From Verrucomicrobiales bacterium (GTDB lineage Bacteria; Verrucomicrobiota; Verrucomicrobiia; Limisphaerales; UBA9464): 64,000 nucleotides of DNA. This document shows, in pieces, positions 9,525 through 18,683 of the stretch; position 1 is the first letter of the stretch; each line of letters opens with the position of its first letter. The translations under genes and the position numbers were made by a program. The DNA lies in NCBI GenBank assembly GCA_027488845.1, contig JAIYBC010000055.1, forward strand, positions 203,301 to 267,300, written 5' to 3'. The notes beneath the pieces are model-generated. The model saw nothing but the letters and a program-made list of their open reading frames with translations, was not told the DNA's origin and did not search any database.

Positions 9525-10274
9525 TCAACCCTTCCAGAGCAATGCCAGAAAGGCCGCCATCGGTAGGGAAGGCAGCAGGTCTGCGAGATGGGCTTTCCGG
9601 ATGCCGGCCAAGGCGGGAACGGCGCAGACCATCAGGATGCCGGCTTCCATGCTCACGGCGTTGGCGATGGCGGACCGCTGCAGCAAGGGAGCGATGGCAA
9701 GGCTTCCTCCCGACCAGAATCCCTGCCAGATGAACTGGATCGCCAAGATCCCAAGGCCACCCGCGATCGGGAGCCGCCGGCCGAAGGAAGCCAAAGCCAG
9801 GAGATCGAGAATCGTCTTCAGCGACAAACCAAGCATGCGGTTGTCCAGGCCATCCAGGACGGAGGAGGGAATGGTGAGCGGATTCAATGCGAGGAGGATT
9901 CCGAAGCCGAACCAGCCGTTGGCCGAAGATCCAACTGGCGCGGTCTGGCGGTCTGCCGAGATTTCGTCAAGTCGGGGAAGCCTCTGTGTCAGGGAGGTTC
10001 CCCAACTGCTCAATCGGCGTTGCAGTCCGAGACCTCGGCCGACGAGGTTGCCCAGGATCAGTGAAACGAGGGTCAGGGCGAGCAACCGCAGTGCCTGCGG
10101 GCCGGTGCAGGTTTCCAAGTTGCGCACGAGGGGCTCGCCGCCGGCGTACAAAGCCGCGCCGGCGAGCGGCCAGCGGAGTCGCAGGGCGATGTTGGCCGGT
10201 GGAGCGGACACTCCCAACCGGACCAAAACGATCCCGGTGAGCAGCATCGCTGCGTTCAGGAAGGTACCGGTCAT
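9525..10274 (-). CDS. DUF554-family integral membrane protein
   Basis: A 249-residue multi-spanning membrane protein. The ATG at 10274 (MTGTFLNAAMLLTG) matches the usual DUF554 N-terminus; the longer frame upstream is antisense to the divergent CBM48 gene and is not used. Hydrophobic helices cover most of the chain, and the family-typical internal segment (NPLTIPSSVLDGLDNRMLGL, then a TM helix) is visible. DUF554 proteins are inner membrane proteins of unknown role. It is divergent from the CBM48 gene across a 193-bp intergenic region and stands alone otherwise. Confidence 0.75.
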   Translation of the reverse strand: MTGTFLNAAMLLTGIVLVRLGVSAPPANIALRLRWPLAGAALYAGGEPLVRNLETCTGPQALRLLALTLVSLILGNLVGRGLGLQRRLSSWGTSLTQRLPRLDEISADRQTAPVGSSANGWFGFGILLALNPLTIPSSVLDGLDNRMLGLSLKTILDLLALASFGRRLPIAGGLGILAIQFIWQGFWSGGSLAIAPLLQRSAIANAVSMEAGILMVCAVPALAGIRKAHLADLLPSLPMAAFLALLWKG

Positions 10275-10467
10275 CGGAGAACGGATTGATTGAAATCGGA
10301 CGGCGGGGTCCGGGAGTTGGAATCGGGAAGTTCGCGCAACTCGCCACCAATCCCATCCTGTTCCGGTGATTGGACTTGCCCTGTGTTCACGGTTGGTTTT
10401 CTTAGCGCGCTTCGGCGACAGCGCAGCCTGCCGAGCCATCCAACCCACAAGCGAGTACCAAGTCATC

Positions 10468-10779
10468 ATGTCGTTCGCTCCGCGTCCTGCCGGTGGTATC
10501 CGTTCCCAAGCCATCAAGGCGGCCATCCCGGTCAGTTTCATCTGCATTGCGCCCGCCGCCACGCGGGTGAGCGTGGTTGGTGACTTCAACGCGTGGAATC
10601 CGGATGCCCACCCGATGGAGAAGGCGTTCGACGGTTCTTGGAAAGGCTCGATCGCGATCCGCCATGGCCACCACCAATACGCCTTCCTCGTGGACGGCGT
10701 GCTGACCGTGGATCCCCGTGGCCAGGGCGTGAGCCGCAACGCCCAAGGACAGCGCGTCTCCCTGTTGGCGGTAAGCTGA
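10468..10779 (+). CDS. Stand-alone CBM48 / AMPK-beta glycogen-binding-domain protein
   Basis: A 103-residue protein that is nearly all one early-set (E-set) domain: VSFICIAPAATRVSVVGDFNAWNP, then MEKAFDGSWKGSI, HQYAFLVDGVLTVDP. VGDFNAWNP and the W of GSWKGSI are the signature of CBM48/isoamylase-N domains that bind glycogen-like glucans. No catalytic domain is attached. The start at ATG 10468 gives the domain with a short N-terminal tail; upstream in-frame starts would add residues unlike the family. Small single-domain proteins of this kind are common in several phyla and of unknown role. It lies 87 bp before gspF with no clear link to it. Confidence 0.8.
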   Translation: MSFAPRPAGGIRSQAIKAAIPVSFICIAPAATRVSVVGDFNAWNPDAHPMEKAFDGSWKGSIAIRHGHHQYAFLVDGVLTVDPRGQGVSRNAQGQRVSLLAVS

Positions 10780-10866
10780 CCTGGCGGAGCGCGGAACCTC
10801 GGCGGCCGGAATCCCCCGGTGCCGCTGGAACTTTCGGGCCATCCCGGTTATTCCAAGCCGACGGAC

Positions 10867-12171
10867 ATGGCCCAATTCACCTACAGAGCCCGTCGGCGGA
10901 CGGGGGAGGCGGTCGACGGCACCGTGGATGCCGCGGACCGCGCCGCCGCCGTGTTGCAGATCGAACGGCTCGGACTGCTGCCGGTGTCGGTCTCTGCGCC
11001 CAAGGCGGGTCCAAAGGCGTCCAAGCCGTCAACCAAGGCCTCCCGTCCGGCCACTCCCGCGGCGTCTGAGGCCGGCCAATCGGGAACTCCCGGCGGAGGA
11101 TTCCGCCAACTTTTCGCTCGCGGACCGCGACGTCCGACGCTGCAGGAGTTGGCAATGTACACACAGCAGTTGGCCAATCTCCTCCGGGCGGGCATGCCGC
11201 TGACGATGGCATTGCGGAGCATGGAGAGCCTTTCGACCAAAGGCATCCCGTCGGAGGTCAGCCGTCAGCTCAAGCAGGACGTCACCGAGGGCCGCAGCCT
11301 TTCTGACGCGATGATGCGGCAGGGGCACGTGTTCCCGGACCTGGTGATCAACATGGTCCGTGCCGGGGAGCAGTCGGGGGCATTGGAGGAGGTGCTCCGG
11401 CGGCAGGCGACCCATTTCGAGCGGTTCGCGGAGGTGCAGACGAAGTTCAAGGCCGCGATGATCTACCCGGCTGTGGTGTGCGTGGTGGGCGGGGCGCTGG
11501 TGATCTTCTTCATGACGGTCATGCTCCCGAAGTTCATGACCCTTTTCGACAACACCCGGATCGAGCTTCCGGCGCTGACCCGGATGCTGATCTCGATCAG
11601 CAATTTCCTGAGCGGCTATTGGTGGGCCCTGCTGCTCGCGCTCGGGGCCGGATTCGTCAGCTTCCGCCGGTACCGCGCAACCCCTGCGGGACGCGCCACG
11701 CTCGACCGCATCGTGATGCGACTTCCGGTGGTCGGCGGAGTCGTCCGGCTGAACCTCTTCGGCCAGTTCGCGAGGACCTTGTCGACGCTGCTGCAGAACG
11801 GCGTGCCTGTGCTGCAGGCCCTCCGGATCACCGAGCAGGTCATCCCCAACGTCGTGTTGAAGGAGGCGATCAGCGCCACCCGGGAGGCGGTGACCGACGG
11901 CAAAACCCTGGCGCAGCCGCTGGCCCGCAGCCGCCTTTTCCCGCAGCTGATGATCGACCTGATCAAGATCGGCGAGGAGACCGGCGACGTGCCCGCGGCT
12001 CTTTCGAATGTCGCGGACACCTACGAGAACGATCTCAAGGTGGCCTTGGCTGCGATGACCAACCTCATCCAGCCGGTCATCATCGTGGCCATCGCCGTGG
12101 TCGTCGGATTCATGCTGCTGGGCGTGATGTCGGCGATGTTCAAGATCACCGAGAGCATCGCCACCCGCTGA
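10867..12171 (+). CDS. gspF: Type II secretion/type IV pilus inner membrane platform protein GspF/PilC
   Basis: A 434-residue polytopic protein that anchors the assembly ATPase and pseudopilus. The start at ATG 10867 gives the canonical N-terminus MAQFTYRAR. Two T2SSF domains are seen: about residues 100-220 (YTQQLANLLRAGMPLTMALRSM) and about 300-425 (FGQFARTLSTLLQNGVPVLQALRI), each followed by membrane helices; the last TM is near the C-terminus (IVAIAVVVGFMLLGVMSAMF). An extra Ala/Pro/Lys/Ser-rich linker of about 50 residues separates the N-terminal strand from the first domain. It is followed 15 bp later by the pseudopilin genes, so this is one operon. Confidence 0.92.
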   Translation: MAQFTYRARRRTGEAVDGTVDAADRAAAVLQIERLGLLPVSVSAPKAGPKASKPSTKASRPATPAASEAGQSGTPGGGFRQLFARGPRRPTLQELAMYTQQLANLLRAGMPLTMALRSMESLSTKGIPSEVSRQLKQDVTEGRSLSDAMMRQGHVFPDLVINMVRAGEQSGALEEVLRRQATHFERFAEVQTKFKAAMIYPAVVCVVGGALVIFFMTVMLPKFMTLFDNTRIELPALTRMLISISNFLSGYWWALLLALGAGFVSFRRYRATPAGRATLDRIVMRLPVVGGVVRLNLFGQFARTLSTLLQNGVPVLQALRITEQVIPNVVLKEAISATREAVTDGKTLAQPLARSRLFPQLMIDLIKIGEETGDVPAALSNVADTYENDLKVALAAMTNLIQPVIIVAIAVVVGFMLLGVMSAMFKITESIATR

Positions 12172-12186
12172 GCCTGGAGCCCTCCC

Positions 12187-12765
12187 ATGAAAGTCCGTCC
12201 CGGAAACCCGATCCAAACGTCCCTCAGGGCGGCCGGGTTCACCATGGTGGAGTTGTTGGTGGCGGTGATGCTGATCGCGGTCCTGATGTTCGTGGCGGTG
12301 CCGCGGATGATGGGACACCGGAAGAGTCCGATGGCGGAGACCCTGGAAGCGTTGGAAAACGCCTGCAACGAGGCCCGGGCGAGGGCGATCCTCGGGAACC
12401 GTCCGATGCAGGTCGTCCTGTACGGCGCCGCCGGGGAGATCCTCGTGGAACCCGCTCAGGAAGGCGTCAGCGGCGCGACCAACGGCGTCTCGATGGCGTC
12501 GTTCGAGGCGTTCCACGGACCCGATGCGGAGGCGGCGCAGAAGCGGATGCCGTTTCATGCGAAGCTGAACGAGGACGTGGCGTTCCGGAGCCTGACGGTG
12601 AACTCGCAGGACATGATGTCCGCGGATCTCGCCGCGATCCGCTTCTTCCCCAACGGAACCTCGGACGCGTTCGTCGGGGAGCTCAGCCAACTCCGCAGCG
12701 GCCTCGAGCTGAAGCGCGTGTCGCTCGAGGTGATCACCGGCCGGCTTGGAATCGAAGACCTCTGA
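12187..12765 (+). CDS. gspH: GspH-like type II secretion minor pseudopilin
   Basis: A 192-residue protein with a prepilin leader: basic N-terminus, then the cleavage/N-methylation site G17|FTMVELLV, with the conserved Glu at position +5, and one hydrophobic helix (to about residue 38). The body is a globular pseudopilin head with little recognisable sequence. The order F-H-I-J-K and the helix EALENACNEARARAI right after the TM fit GspH. Its stop codon overlaps the next start (TGATG). It would be processed by prepilin peptidase, which is not encoded in this window. Confidence 0.75.
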   Translation: MKVRPGNPIQTSLRAAGFTMVELLVAVMLIAVLMFVAVPRMMGHRKSPMAETLEALENACNEARARAILGNRPMQVVLYGAAGEILVEPAQEGVSGATNGVSMASFEAFHGPDAEAAQKRMPFHAKLNEDVAFRSLTVNSQDMMSADLAAIRFFPNGTSDAFVGELSQLRSGLELKRVSLEVITGRLGIEDL

Positions 12766-13160
12766 TGAGATGTGACCTTCGCCATCCTGGCCGACGTCGC
12801 GGGTTCACCCTCATCGAGGTGGCCGTGGCCGGGGCAATCCTGGCGTTGGCGCTCTTCGGCTTCATCACCGTGTGTTCCACCGGACTGCGTTCGGCGAAGC
12901 TGTTGAACCGGGTGGAGGTGGACGCCAGCAGCCTCGCCGCGGAGCTTTCGCTTTCGAACCGGCTCGAGGAACTCGAGGAGAGCGGCGACTTCGGCAACCT
13001 CTATCCGGGATACCGTTGGACACGGAGCGTACGGGAAGTCGGGACCAACGGGCTGTACCAAGCCGACATCGTGGTCGCCGGTGCCGGACCCGGAAGCGAA
13101 CGCCGCCTCAGCATCCTGCTGTTCCCCAGGGAGTACGTGCGTGGGGGAGGACGCCGGTGA
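12765..13160 (+). CDS. gspI: GspI-like type II secretion minor pseudopilin
   Basis: A 131-residue protein beginning at the ATG that overlaps the gspH stop by one base. Leader MRCDLRHPGRRRG then FTLIEVAVAGAILALALFGF, a textbook type III signal sequence with the +5 Glu. The short head domain ends at the GTGA overlap with the next gene. GspI is the usual small pseudopilin that starts the tip complex with GspJ and GspK. Confidence 0.78.
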   Translation: MRCDLRHPGRRRGFTLIEVAVAGAILALALFGFITVCSTGLRSAKLLNRVEVDASSLAAELSLSNRLEELEESGDFGNLYPGYRWTRSVREVGTNGLYQADIVVAGAGPGSERRLSILLFPREYVRGGGRR

Positions 13161-13846
13161 GGACCGGATTCCGCGCATCACACCGCCATGCGGGCTCACG
13201 GCGTGGCTTCACCGTGCTGGAGGTCATGGTTGCGGTGCTGCTCTTCGCCATCATCCTGACCTCGATCTACTCCACCTGGCGCCTGATCATCCAGAGCACG
13301 CGTTCCGCGATCCGTTCGACGACCGACACCCAGCGCTCGCGGATGGCGATGCGCACCCTTGAGGACGCGCTGGCATCGGCCACGCTGTTTGCCGGCAATC
13401 CGCGGCTCTATTTCTTCCAGGCGGACACCTCGGGTTCCTACGCCGCGATCAGCTTCGCCGCGGACCTTTCCGACTCGTTTCCCGGCAGCGGATCATTCGG
13501 CGGGGAGAAGGTACGGCGGGTGAGCTTCTACGTGCCGCCCGGCGGTTCCGACCTGGTTTTGGAGCAGTCCTCCATCCTCGCCAACTTCGAGGTGGGCGGC
13601 GCCCCGAACAGCATGCTGCTGGCGAAGGAGGTCAGCCTGTTCCAGCTGGAATTCTGGGATCCGCAGCAGCGGGATTTCGCGACGGAATGGCTTTCGACCA
13701 ACCAGCTGCCGTCGGTGGTCCGGGTGACTCTCGGGTTCGGCCGCGGGCCCCGGCCCAACGAGCCGGCCCAGATGGTGACCCGTGTGGTCCGTCTGCCCAC
13801 CGTTGCCGTTCCCCGCGAGGCCCAGGGCGTGATCGGGGTGCCTTGA
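13157..13846 (+). CDS. gspJ: GspJ-like type II secretion minor pseudopilin
   Basis: A 229-residue protein. The GTG at 13157 overlaps the gspI stop codon (GTGA) and has a strong purine-rich ribosome binding site (GGGGAGG) seven bases upstream, so it is chosen over in-frame starts further up that lie inside gspI. The prepilin leader ends at G17 and continues FTVLEVMVAVLLFAIILTSIY. The head contains YFFQADTSGSYAAISFAAD and FQLEFWDPQQ-type strands, consistent with GspJ/PulJ, which forms the pseudopilus tip with GspI and GspK. Confidence 0.8.
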   Translation: MRTGFRASHRHAGSRRGFTVLEVMVAVLLFAIILTSIYSTWRLIIQSTRSAIRSTTDTQRSRMAMRTLEDALASATLFAGNPRLYFFQADTSGSYAAISFAADLSDSFPGSGSFGGEKVRRVSFYVPPGGSDLVLEQSSILANFEVGGAPNSMLLAKEVSLFQLEFWDPQQRDFATEWLSTNQLPSVVRVTLGFGRGPRPNEPAQMVTRVVRLPTVAVPREAQGVIGVP

Positions 13847-13847
13847 C

Positions 13848-14981
13848 ATGAACCTCCTCCTCAATCGCCAGGACCGACCCCGGCGCCGCGGCGTGGCCCT
13901 GCTGGTGGTGATGCTCATGGTCTTCGCGATGGCCGTGATCGTGGGCGCCTTCGCCTACACCATGCGGGTCGAGGGACGGTTGGCGATCCGTACGCAGAGC
14001 GAATCCGACCTCGAGTGGATGGGACGCTCCGGCGTGGAGATGGCCAAGTGGGTTCTGTCGTTGTCCAGGCAGATTCCCGGTGAGCAGACCTACGACGGCC
14101 TCAACCAGTTCTGGGCGGGCGGACCTGGACCCACGAACGTCGTGGAGAACGTGTTCGAAGGGGTTTCCCTCACCGACGTGCCGTTGGGCGACGGGAAGAT
14201 CAGCATCGAGATCGTCGACCTCGACCGGCGCCTGAACATCAACACCCTCGCCCAGCGCAATCCGCAGCTCCTGGAGCTGATCCTCCAGCTGTGCGGGGCT
14301 GGAACTGCGGACGCCGTGGACATCGCGGCGGCCATCCGGGATTGGATCGACCCGGACGACCAACCCGGGATGGGAGCTGCCGCGGAAAGCGACTTCTACC
14401 TCGGGATGGATCCGCCCTACGTGGCGAAGAACGGTCCGATTGACGATCTCTCCGAGTTGCTGAAGGTCCGTGGGATGACGCCGGCACTGTATTGGGGTCC
14501 CAAGGGAGCCGGAGTTGGCGCGAACCCGCCGTCGGACGGCGTCGTGGACTCCGCGGGCCTGCGGACCTCGTCGACCTACCTGGCCCAAACCGTCGCGGGA
14601 ACCGTAGGGCTGGTGGACGTGTTCTGCTCGTTGTCGGGAGGGCAGGTGAACATCAACACCGCCCCGTACCCGGTGTTGGTCATGGCCTGCGGCGGGGACG
14701 AGAACATCGCGCGGAACATCGTCGAGCAGCGATCGGGGCCGGATGGAGTCGAAGGAACCTTCGATGACACGCCGGCGCGTGGTCCCGGCGAGATCCCTCG
14801 GTTGCAGGGCGTTCCGGTCATGCCGAACGCGGGCACCCCGCTGGCCACATTCGTGACCACCAGCACGACCTTCGAAGTCCGCGTCCTGGCTGAACTGGGG
14901 CCGATACGCCGCCGCTACACGGCCGTGGTGCGACGGACCAACCTGAGGGACATGCCTGTCCTGACCTTCCGACGCGAATGA
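13848..14981 (+). CDS. gspK: GspK type II secretion tip pseudopilin
   Basis: A 377-residue protein starting 1 bp after gspJ. The N-terminus is basic then hydrophobic ([21 protein letters not shown]), followed by SESDLEWMGRSGVEMAKWVL, typical of GspK. Residues ~130-250 carry the helical SAM-like insert (RLNINTLAQRNPQLLELILQL and later VNINTAPYPVLV), the repeated N-I-N-T motif being a GspK hallmark. GspK caps the pseudopilus. As in other GspK proteins, the +5 Glu is missing. It ends the operon; gspG, gspE, gspD and the L/M platform genes are not in this window. Confidence 0.85.
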   Translation: MNLLLNRQDRPRRRGVALLVVMLMVFAMAVIVGAFAYTMRVEGRLAIRTQSESDLEWMGRSGVEMAKWVLSLSRQIPGEQTYDGLNQFWAGGPGPTNVVENVFEGVSLTDVPLGDGKISIEIVDLDRRLNINTLAQRNPQLLELILQLCGAGTADAVDIAAAIRDWIDPDDQPGMGAAAESDFYLGMDPPYVAKNGPIDDLSELLKVRGMTPALYWGPKGAGVGANPPSDGVVDSAGLRTSSTYLAQTVAGTVGLVDVFCSLSGGQVNINTAPYPVLVMACGGDENIARNIVEQRSGPDGVEGTFDDTPARGPGEIPRLQGVPVMPNAGTPLATFVTTSTTFEVRVLAELGPIRRRYTAVVRRTNLRDMPVLTFRRE

Positions 14982-15060
14982 GCCCGACGATGAAAAGGGC
15001 CGAAAGGCGGCTTCCCGAGCCAGTCGTCGGAAGGAATTCCGAAGTTTTCCGAAAAACCTA

Positions 15061-15088
15061 TTGCACCATGGGGTGCGGTTGGTAAGTT
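15061..15088 (+). promoter_or_regulatory. Candidate sigma-70 promoter of the rpsL-rpsG operon
   Basis: TTGCAC (15061-15066) and TAAGTT (15083-15088) are separated by 16 bp in the 159-bp intergenic region before rpsL. The spacer begins with the inverted repeat GCACC-ATGG-GGTGC (15063-15076) overlapping the -35 box, a possible operator. The predicted start of transcription is about 45 bases before the rpsL ATG. Confidence 0.45.
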
Positions 15089-15140
15089 CCGCGCTCCCGT
15101 TTCCGTCGCGCAGGCGGTTCGGTTAACTTTCCCGGCATCA

Positions 15141-15536
15141 ATGCCCACGATTAATCAGTTGGTCCGCAAGGGCCGCACTAAGATCCAGTACAAGTCGAAG
15201 TCTCCGGCCTTGGAGAACGCGCCGTTTCGTCGCGGCGTTTGCCTCCAGGTCATGACCCGTACACCCAAGAAGCCGAACTCCGCGATGCGGAAGGTTGCGA
15301 AGGTTCGCCTGACCAACGGCTTCGAGGTCATCGCCTACATCCCGGATGAGGGGCACAACCTCCAGGAGCACTCGATCGTCCTCGTCCGTGGCGGTCGTGT
15401 GAAGGATCTTCCCGGTGTCCGCTACCACATCGTCCGTGGCACGCTCGACGCCGCCGGAGTCGAGAAGCGCCGTGTCAGCCGTTCCAAGTACGGCGTGAAG
15501 CGTCCGAAGAAGGCCGCCGCCGCCGCCAAGAAGTGA
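15141..15536 (+). CDS. rpsL: 30S ribosomal protein S12
   Basis: A 131-residue decoding-site protein. It starts [12 protein letters not shown] and has the highly conserved [11 protein letters not shown] loop (residues ~40-50) and [34 protein letters not shown]. The Lys residues known for streptomycin-resistance changes (in PKKPNS and in GRVKDLPG) are wild type. It is about seven residues longer than E. coli S12, ending in a Lys/Ala tail (KKAAAAAKK) that is copied at the end of rplC. No Shine-Dalgarno sequence precedes the ATG. Confidence 0.98.
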   Translation: MPTINQLVRKGRTKIQYKSKSPALENAPFRRGVCLQVMTRTPKKPNSAMRKVAKVRLTNGFEVIAYIPDEGHNLQEHSIVLVRGGRVKDLPGVRYHIVRGTLDAAGVEKRRVSRSKYGVKRPKKAAAAAKK

Positions 15537-15580
15537 TTTTTCCGTCCACCACCAGACTGCTCTTTTAGACCGTTCTTTGT

Positions 15581-16054
15581 ATGTCGCGCCGTCGCCAAGC
15601 CGTTAAGCGTTCGATCATCGCGGACGCCAAGTTCAACAGTGTCCTCGTCGGACGACTGGTGAACACCGTCATGTTCAGCGGGAAGAAGAATACCGCCCGC
15701 CGTATCGTCTATGGGGCCATCGAGGCCCTGGCTGAAAAGTCGCCCGGCGTCGATCCGATCGAGGTCGTACAGCGGGCCGTCGACAACGCCAAACCCCGCA
15801 TCGAAACCAAGGCCCGCCGCGTTGGTGGCGCCACCTATCAGGTTCCGATGGAGGTTTCCGCCGACCGTCAGACCTCTCTCGCGATGCGCTGGATCGTCGG
15901 ATATGCCGATGATCGCAAGGGCATCCCGATGAAGGAAGCCCTCGCCGCCGAACTGCTCGAAGCCTATCAGGGCCAGGGCAGCGCGATCCGCAAGCGCGAC
16001 GACGTGCACAAGATGGCCCAGGCCAACAAGGCCTTCGCCCACTTCCGCTGGTAA
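15581..16054 (+). CDS. rpsG: 30S ribosomal protein S7
   Basis: A 157-residue 16S rRNA-binding head protein, starting [11 protein letters not shown], with [42 protein letters not shown] and the C-terminal [20 protein letters not shown]. It follows rpsL by 44 bp. There is no Shine-Dalgarno; instead GTTCTTTG ends one base before the ATG. A strong intrinsic terminator directly follows. Confidence 0.98.
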   Translation: MSRRRQAVKRSIIADAKFNSVLVGRLVNTVMFSGKKNTARRIVYGAIEALAEKSPGVDPIEVVQRAVDNAKPRIETKARRVGGATYQVPMEVSADRQTSLAMRWIVGYADDRKGIPMKEALAAELLEAYQGQGSAIRKRDDVHKMAQANKAFAHFRW

Positions 16055-16072
16055 TCCATTGCCAGGAACCGA

Positions 16073-16099
16073 GCCCCGATGGCCAATCGGGGCCTTTTT
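16073..16099 (+). terminator. Intrinsic terminator/attenuator between rpsG and fusA
   Basis: The perfect 8-bp stem GCCCCGAT / ATCGGGGC with a 5-base loop is followed by CTTTTT. It lies 18 bp after the rpsG stop and 33 bp before the fusA ATG, so it should end or attenuate rpsL-rpsG transcription inside what is usually one str operon. Confidence 0.85.
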
Positions 16100-16131
16100 C
16101 ATCTCCAACCCTTTCGAATTTCCAGCCCATC

Positions 16132-18318
16132 ATGAGTGACGTCTCCGCGATCAATACGACGCTGAATTCGCCGAACCGGCAGTATTCCCTCGAGCGGACC
16201 CGCAACATCGGCATTGCCGCGCACATCGATGCCGGCAAGACGACGACCACCGAGCGTATCCTCTTCTACACGGGACTGATCCACAAGATCGGTGACGTCG
16301 ATGACGGCAACACCGTCACGGACTGGATGGAGCAGGAGAAGGAGCGTGGCATCACGATCACCTCCGCCGCCGTGACCTGCTTCTGGACCCAGAAGAAGGA
16401 CGAGGGTCTCTTCAAGAGCCGTGAAGGCATCGGTCACCGGATCAACATCATCGACACCCCGGGACACGTCGACTTCACCGCCGAGGTGGAGCGCTCGATG
16501 CGCGTCCTCGATGGTGCTGTGGCTGTGTTCTGCGGCGTTGCGGGCGTCCAGCCGCAATCCGAAACCGTCTGGCGCCAAGCCACGAAGTACAAGGTTCCGC
16601 GCATCGCGTTCGTCAACAAGATGGACCGGACCGGAGCCAACTTCGACAACGCGCTCAACGACATGCGCAAGAAGCTCGGGGCCTATGCGTTCCCGATCTA
16701 CCTGCCCATCGGAGCCGAGGACAAGTTCGCTGGTGTCATCGACATCGTGAACCAGAAGGCCGTCGTCTGGGGCGAGGGCGATATCGCCAATGAAGGCCTC
16801 AAGTATGAGGTCCGTGATATCCCGGCCGAGCACAAGGATCGCGCCGAGGCGGCCTTGGCCGAACTGATCGACGCCGTCTCGAACAAGGATGACGCCATCG
16901 CCGAGCTGGTGCTCGAAGAGAAGCCCATCACCCCGGACATCCTCAAGGCCGCCATCCGCCGCCTGACCTGCAAGATCGAGCTGATCCCGGTGCTCTGCGG
17001 TTCCGCGTTCAAGAAGAAGGGTGTCCAGGTCCTGATCGACTCCGTGGTCGACTACCTGCCTTCGCCGCTCGACATTCCCTCCGCCACCGGCCATGTGCCC
17101 GGTGCCGAGGAAAAGATCGAGGTCGCCCCGAACGACAACTCCAAGTTCTGCTCGCTGGCGTTCAAGCTCTGGACGGATCCGTTCGCCGGAAAGCTGGTCT
17201 TCTTCCGCGTGTACTCGGGTCAGCTCAAGAAGGGTGACACCATCTACAATCCCCGCACCCGCAAGCGCGAACGCGTCAGCCGCCTCATGGTGATCCAGGG
17301 CAGCGAACGCAAGGACGTGGACGGCGTGTGCTCTGGTGACATCGCGGCCCTCGTTGGTCTGCGAAACATCACCACCGGCGACACTCTCTGTGACGAGTCG
17401 TTTGACGTGATGCTGGAACCGCCGACCTTCCCGGAGCCGGTCATCAGCATGGCGATCGAGCCCAAGTCCAAGGCCGACCGCGACAAGATGTCCGAGGGTC
17501 TCCAGCGCCTCGCCGAAGAGGATCCGACCTTCCGCTGCTTCACCAACGAGGAAACCGGCCAGCTCATCATCGCGGGCATGGGCGAGCTCCATCTGGAGAT
17601 CATCCGCGACCGTCTGAAACGCGAGTTCCGCGTCGAAGCCGATGCCGGCGCGCCGCAGATCGCCTATCGTGAGACGATCACCAAGGCGGCCGAGGGCGAA
17701 GGCAAGTTCATCCGCCAGTCCGGTGGTCGCGGCCAATACGGCCACGCGATTGTCGACGTCATGCCCAACGAGAAGGGCAAGGGGGTCGAAGTGGAGAACA
17801 ACGTGGTCGGCGGCACCATTCCCCGCGAGTACATCCCGGCCGTCCGCAACGGCATCGAGGAGGCCATCAAGTCGGGTGTCTATGCCGGCTATCAGGTCAT
17901 CGACATCAAGGTCTCCATCAAGGATGGCTCCTTCCATGAGGTCGACTCCAACGAGTTGGCGTTCAAGATGGCGGGAATCTTCGCCCTGAAGAATGCGTTC
18001 GAGAAGGCAGGACCGATCCTCCTCGAGCCGATCATGAAGGTCGAGGTCACCACCCCTGACGAGTATCAGGGTGACATCCTCGGCGACATCAACCGCCGCC
18101 GTGGTGTGATCCAGGGCGTCGACGCGAAGAACGGCCAGACCGTTCTCGCCGCCCAGGTTCCGCTTGCCGAGATGTTCGGCTATGCGACCGCGATCCGTTC
18201 CCTCTCGAAGGGCCGCGCGTCCTACAGCATGGAGCCCGCCGTGTTCGAGCAGGTTCCCAACAGCGTCCTCACCACGGTTCTCGAGGTCGCCAAGAAGAAG
18301 CCCGCTGCCCGCAGCTGA
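16132..18318 (+). CDS. fusA: Translation elongation factor G
   Basis: A 728-residue GTPase that drives ribosomal translocation. G motifs are intact: [12 protein letters not shown] (G1), [10 protein letters not shown] (switch I), DTPGHVDF (G3), [10 protein letters not shown] (G4). Domains II-V are complete: [34 protein letters not shown], and a C-terminal [11 protein letters not shown] tail. It is slightly longer than E. coli EF-G (704), in part through a short insert between switch I and G3 ([17 protein letters not shown]). No Shine-Dalgarno is visible before ATG 16132. tuf, the usual next gene, is absent and rpsJ follows instead. Confidence 0.98.
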   Translation: MSDVSAINTTLNSPNRQYSLERTRNIGIAAHIDAGKTTTTERILFYTGLIHKIGDVDDGNTVTDWMEQEKERGITITSAAVTCFWTQKKDEGLFKSREGIGHRINIIDTPGHVDFTAEVERSMRVLDGAVAVFCGVAGVQPQSETVWRQATKYKVPRIAFVNKMDRTGANFDNALNDMRKKLGAYAFPIYLPIGAEDKFAGVIDIVNQKAVVWGEGDIANEGLKYEVRDIPAEHKDRAEAALAELIDAVSNKDDAIAELVLEEKPITPDILKAAIRRLTCKIELIPVLCGSAFKKKGVQVLIDSVVDYLPSPLDIPSATGHVPGAEEKIEVAPNDNSKFCSLAFKLWTDPFAGKLVFFRVYSGQLKKGDTIYNPRTRKRERVSRLMVIQGSERKDVDGVCSGDIAALVGLRNITTGDTLCDESFDVMLEPPTFPEPVISMAIEPKSKADRDKMSEGLQRLAEEDPTFRCFTNEETGQLIIAGMGELHLEIIRDRLKREFRVEADAGAPQIAYRETITKAAEGEGKFIRQSGGRGQYGHAIVDVMPNEKGKGVEVENNVVGGTIPREYIPAVRNGIEEAIKSGVYAGYQVIDIKVSIKDGSFHEVDSNELAFKMAGIFALKNAFEKAGPILLEPIMKVEVTTPDEYQGDILGDINRRRGVIQGVDAKNGQTVLAAQVPLAEMFGYATAIRSLSKGRASYSMEPAVFEQVPNSVLTTVLEVAKKKPAARS

Positions 18319-18362
18319 TCCAACAACCCCTCTCCGTCACCAAAATCTAACCTGTTCTTTGC

Positions 18363-18671
18363 ATGGCTGGACAACGTATCCGTATCCGTCTCAAGGCGTA
18401 TGACCATCGGGTCATCGATGCCTCGGCGAGTGAAATCGTCGAAACCGTCAAACGCTCCGGTGCCCGCGTCGCGGGTCCGATCCCCCTCCCGACCAAGATC
18501 GAGAAGGTCACCGTCCTGCGCTCGCCGCATGCGGACAAGAAGTCGCAGGAGTCCTTCGAGCAGCGCACCCACAAGCGACTCCTCGACATCCTCGATCCGA
18601 CTGCCAAGACGGTGGACGAGCTGAAGAAGCTCAACCTCCCCGCCGGCGTGGACATCACCATCAAGATCTAA
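18363..18671 (+). CDS. rpsJ: 30S ribosomal protein S10
   Basis: A 102-residue protein with the S10 signature: [53 protein letters not shown] and GVDITIKI at the end. Besides its ribosomal role it is the NusE antitermination factor. It follows fusA by 44 bp. The ATG is preceded by GTTCTTTG with one base between, exactly as in rpsG. Confidence 0.98.
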   Translation: MAGQRIRIRLKAYDHRVIDASASEIVETVKRSGARVAGPIPLPTKIEKVTVLRSPHADKKSQESFEQRTHKRLLDILDPTAKTVDELKKLNLPAGVDITIKI

Positions 18672-18683
18672 CTCTTTTTTCCC

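Noticed and set aside
9327-9525. Genomic island attachment site at tRNA-His
   Set aside because: No integrase, no repeated tRNA 3' end and no mobile genes on either side.
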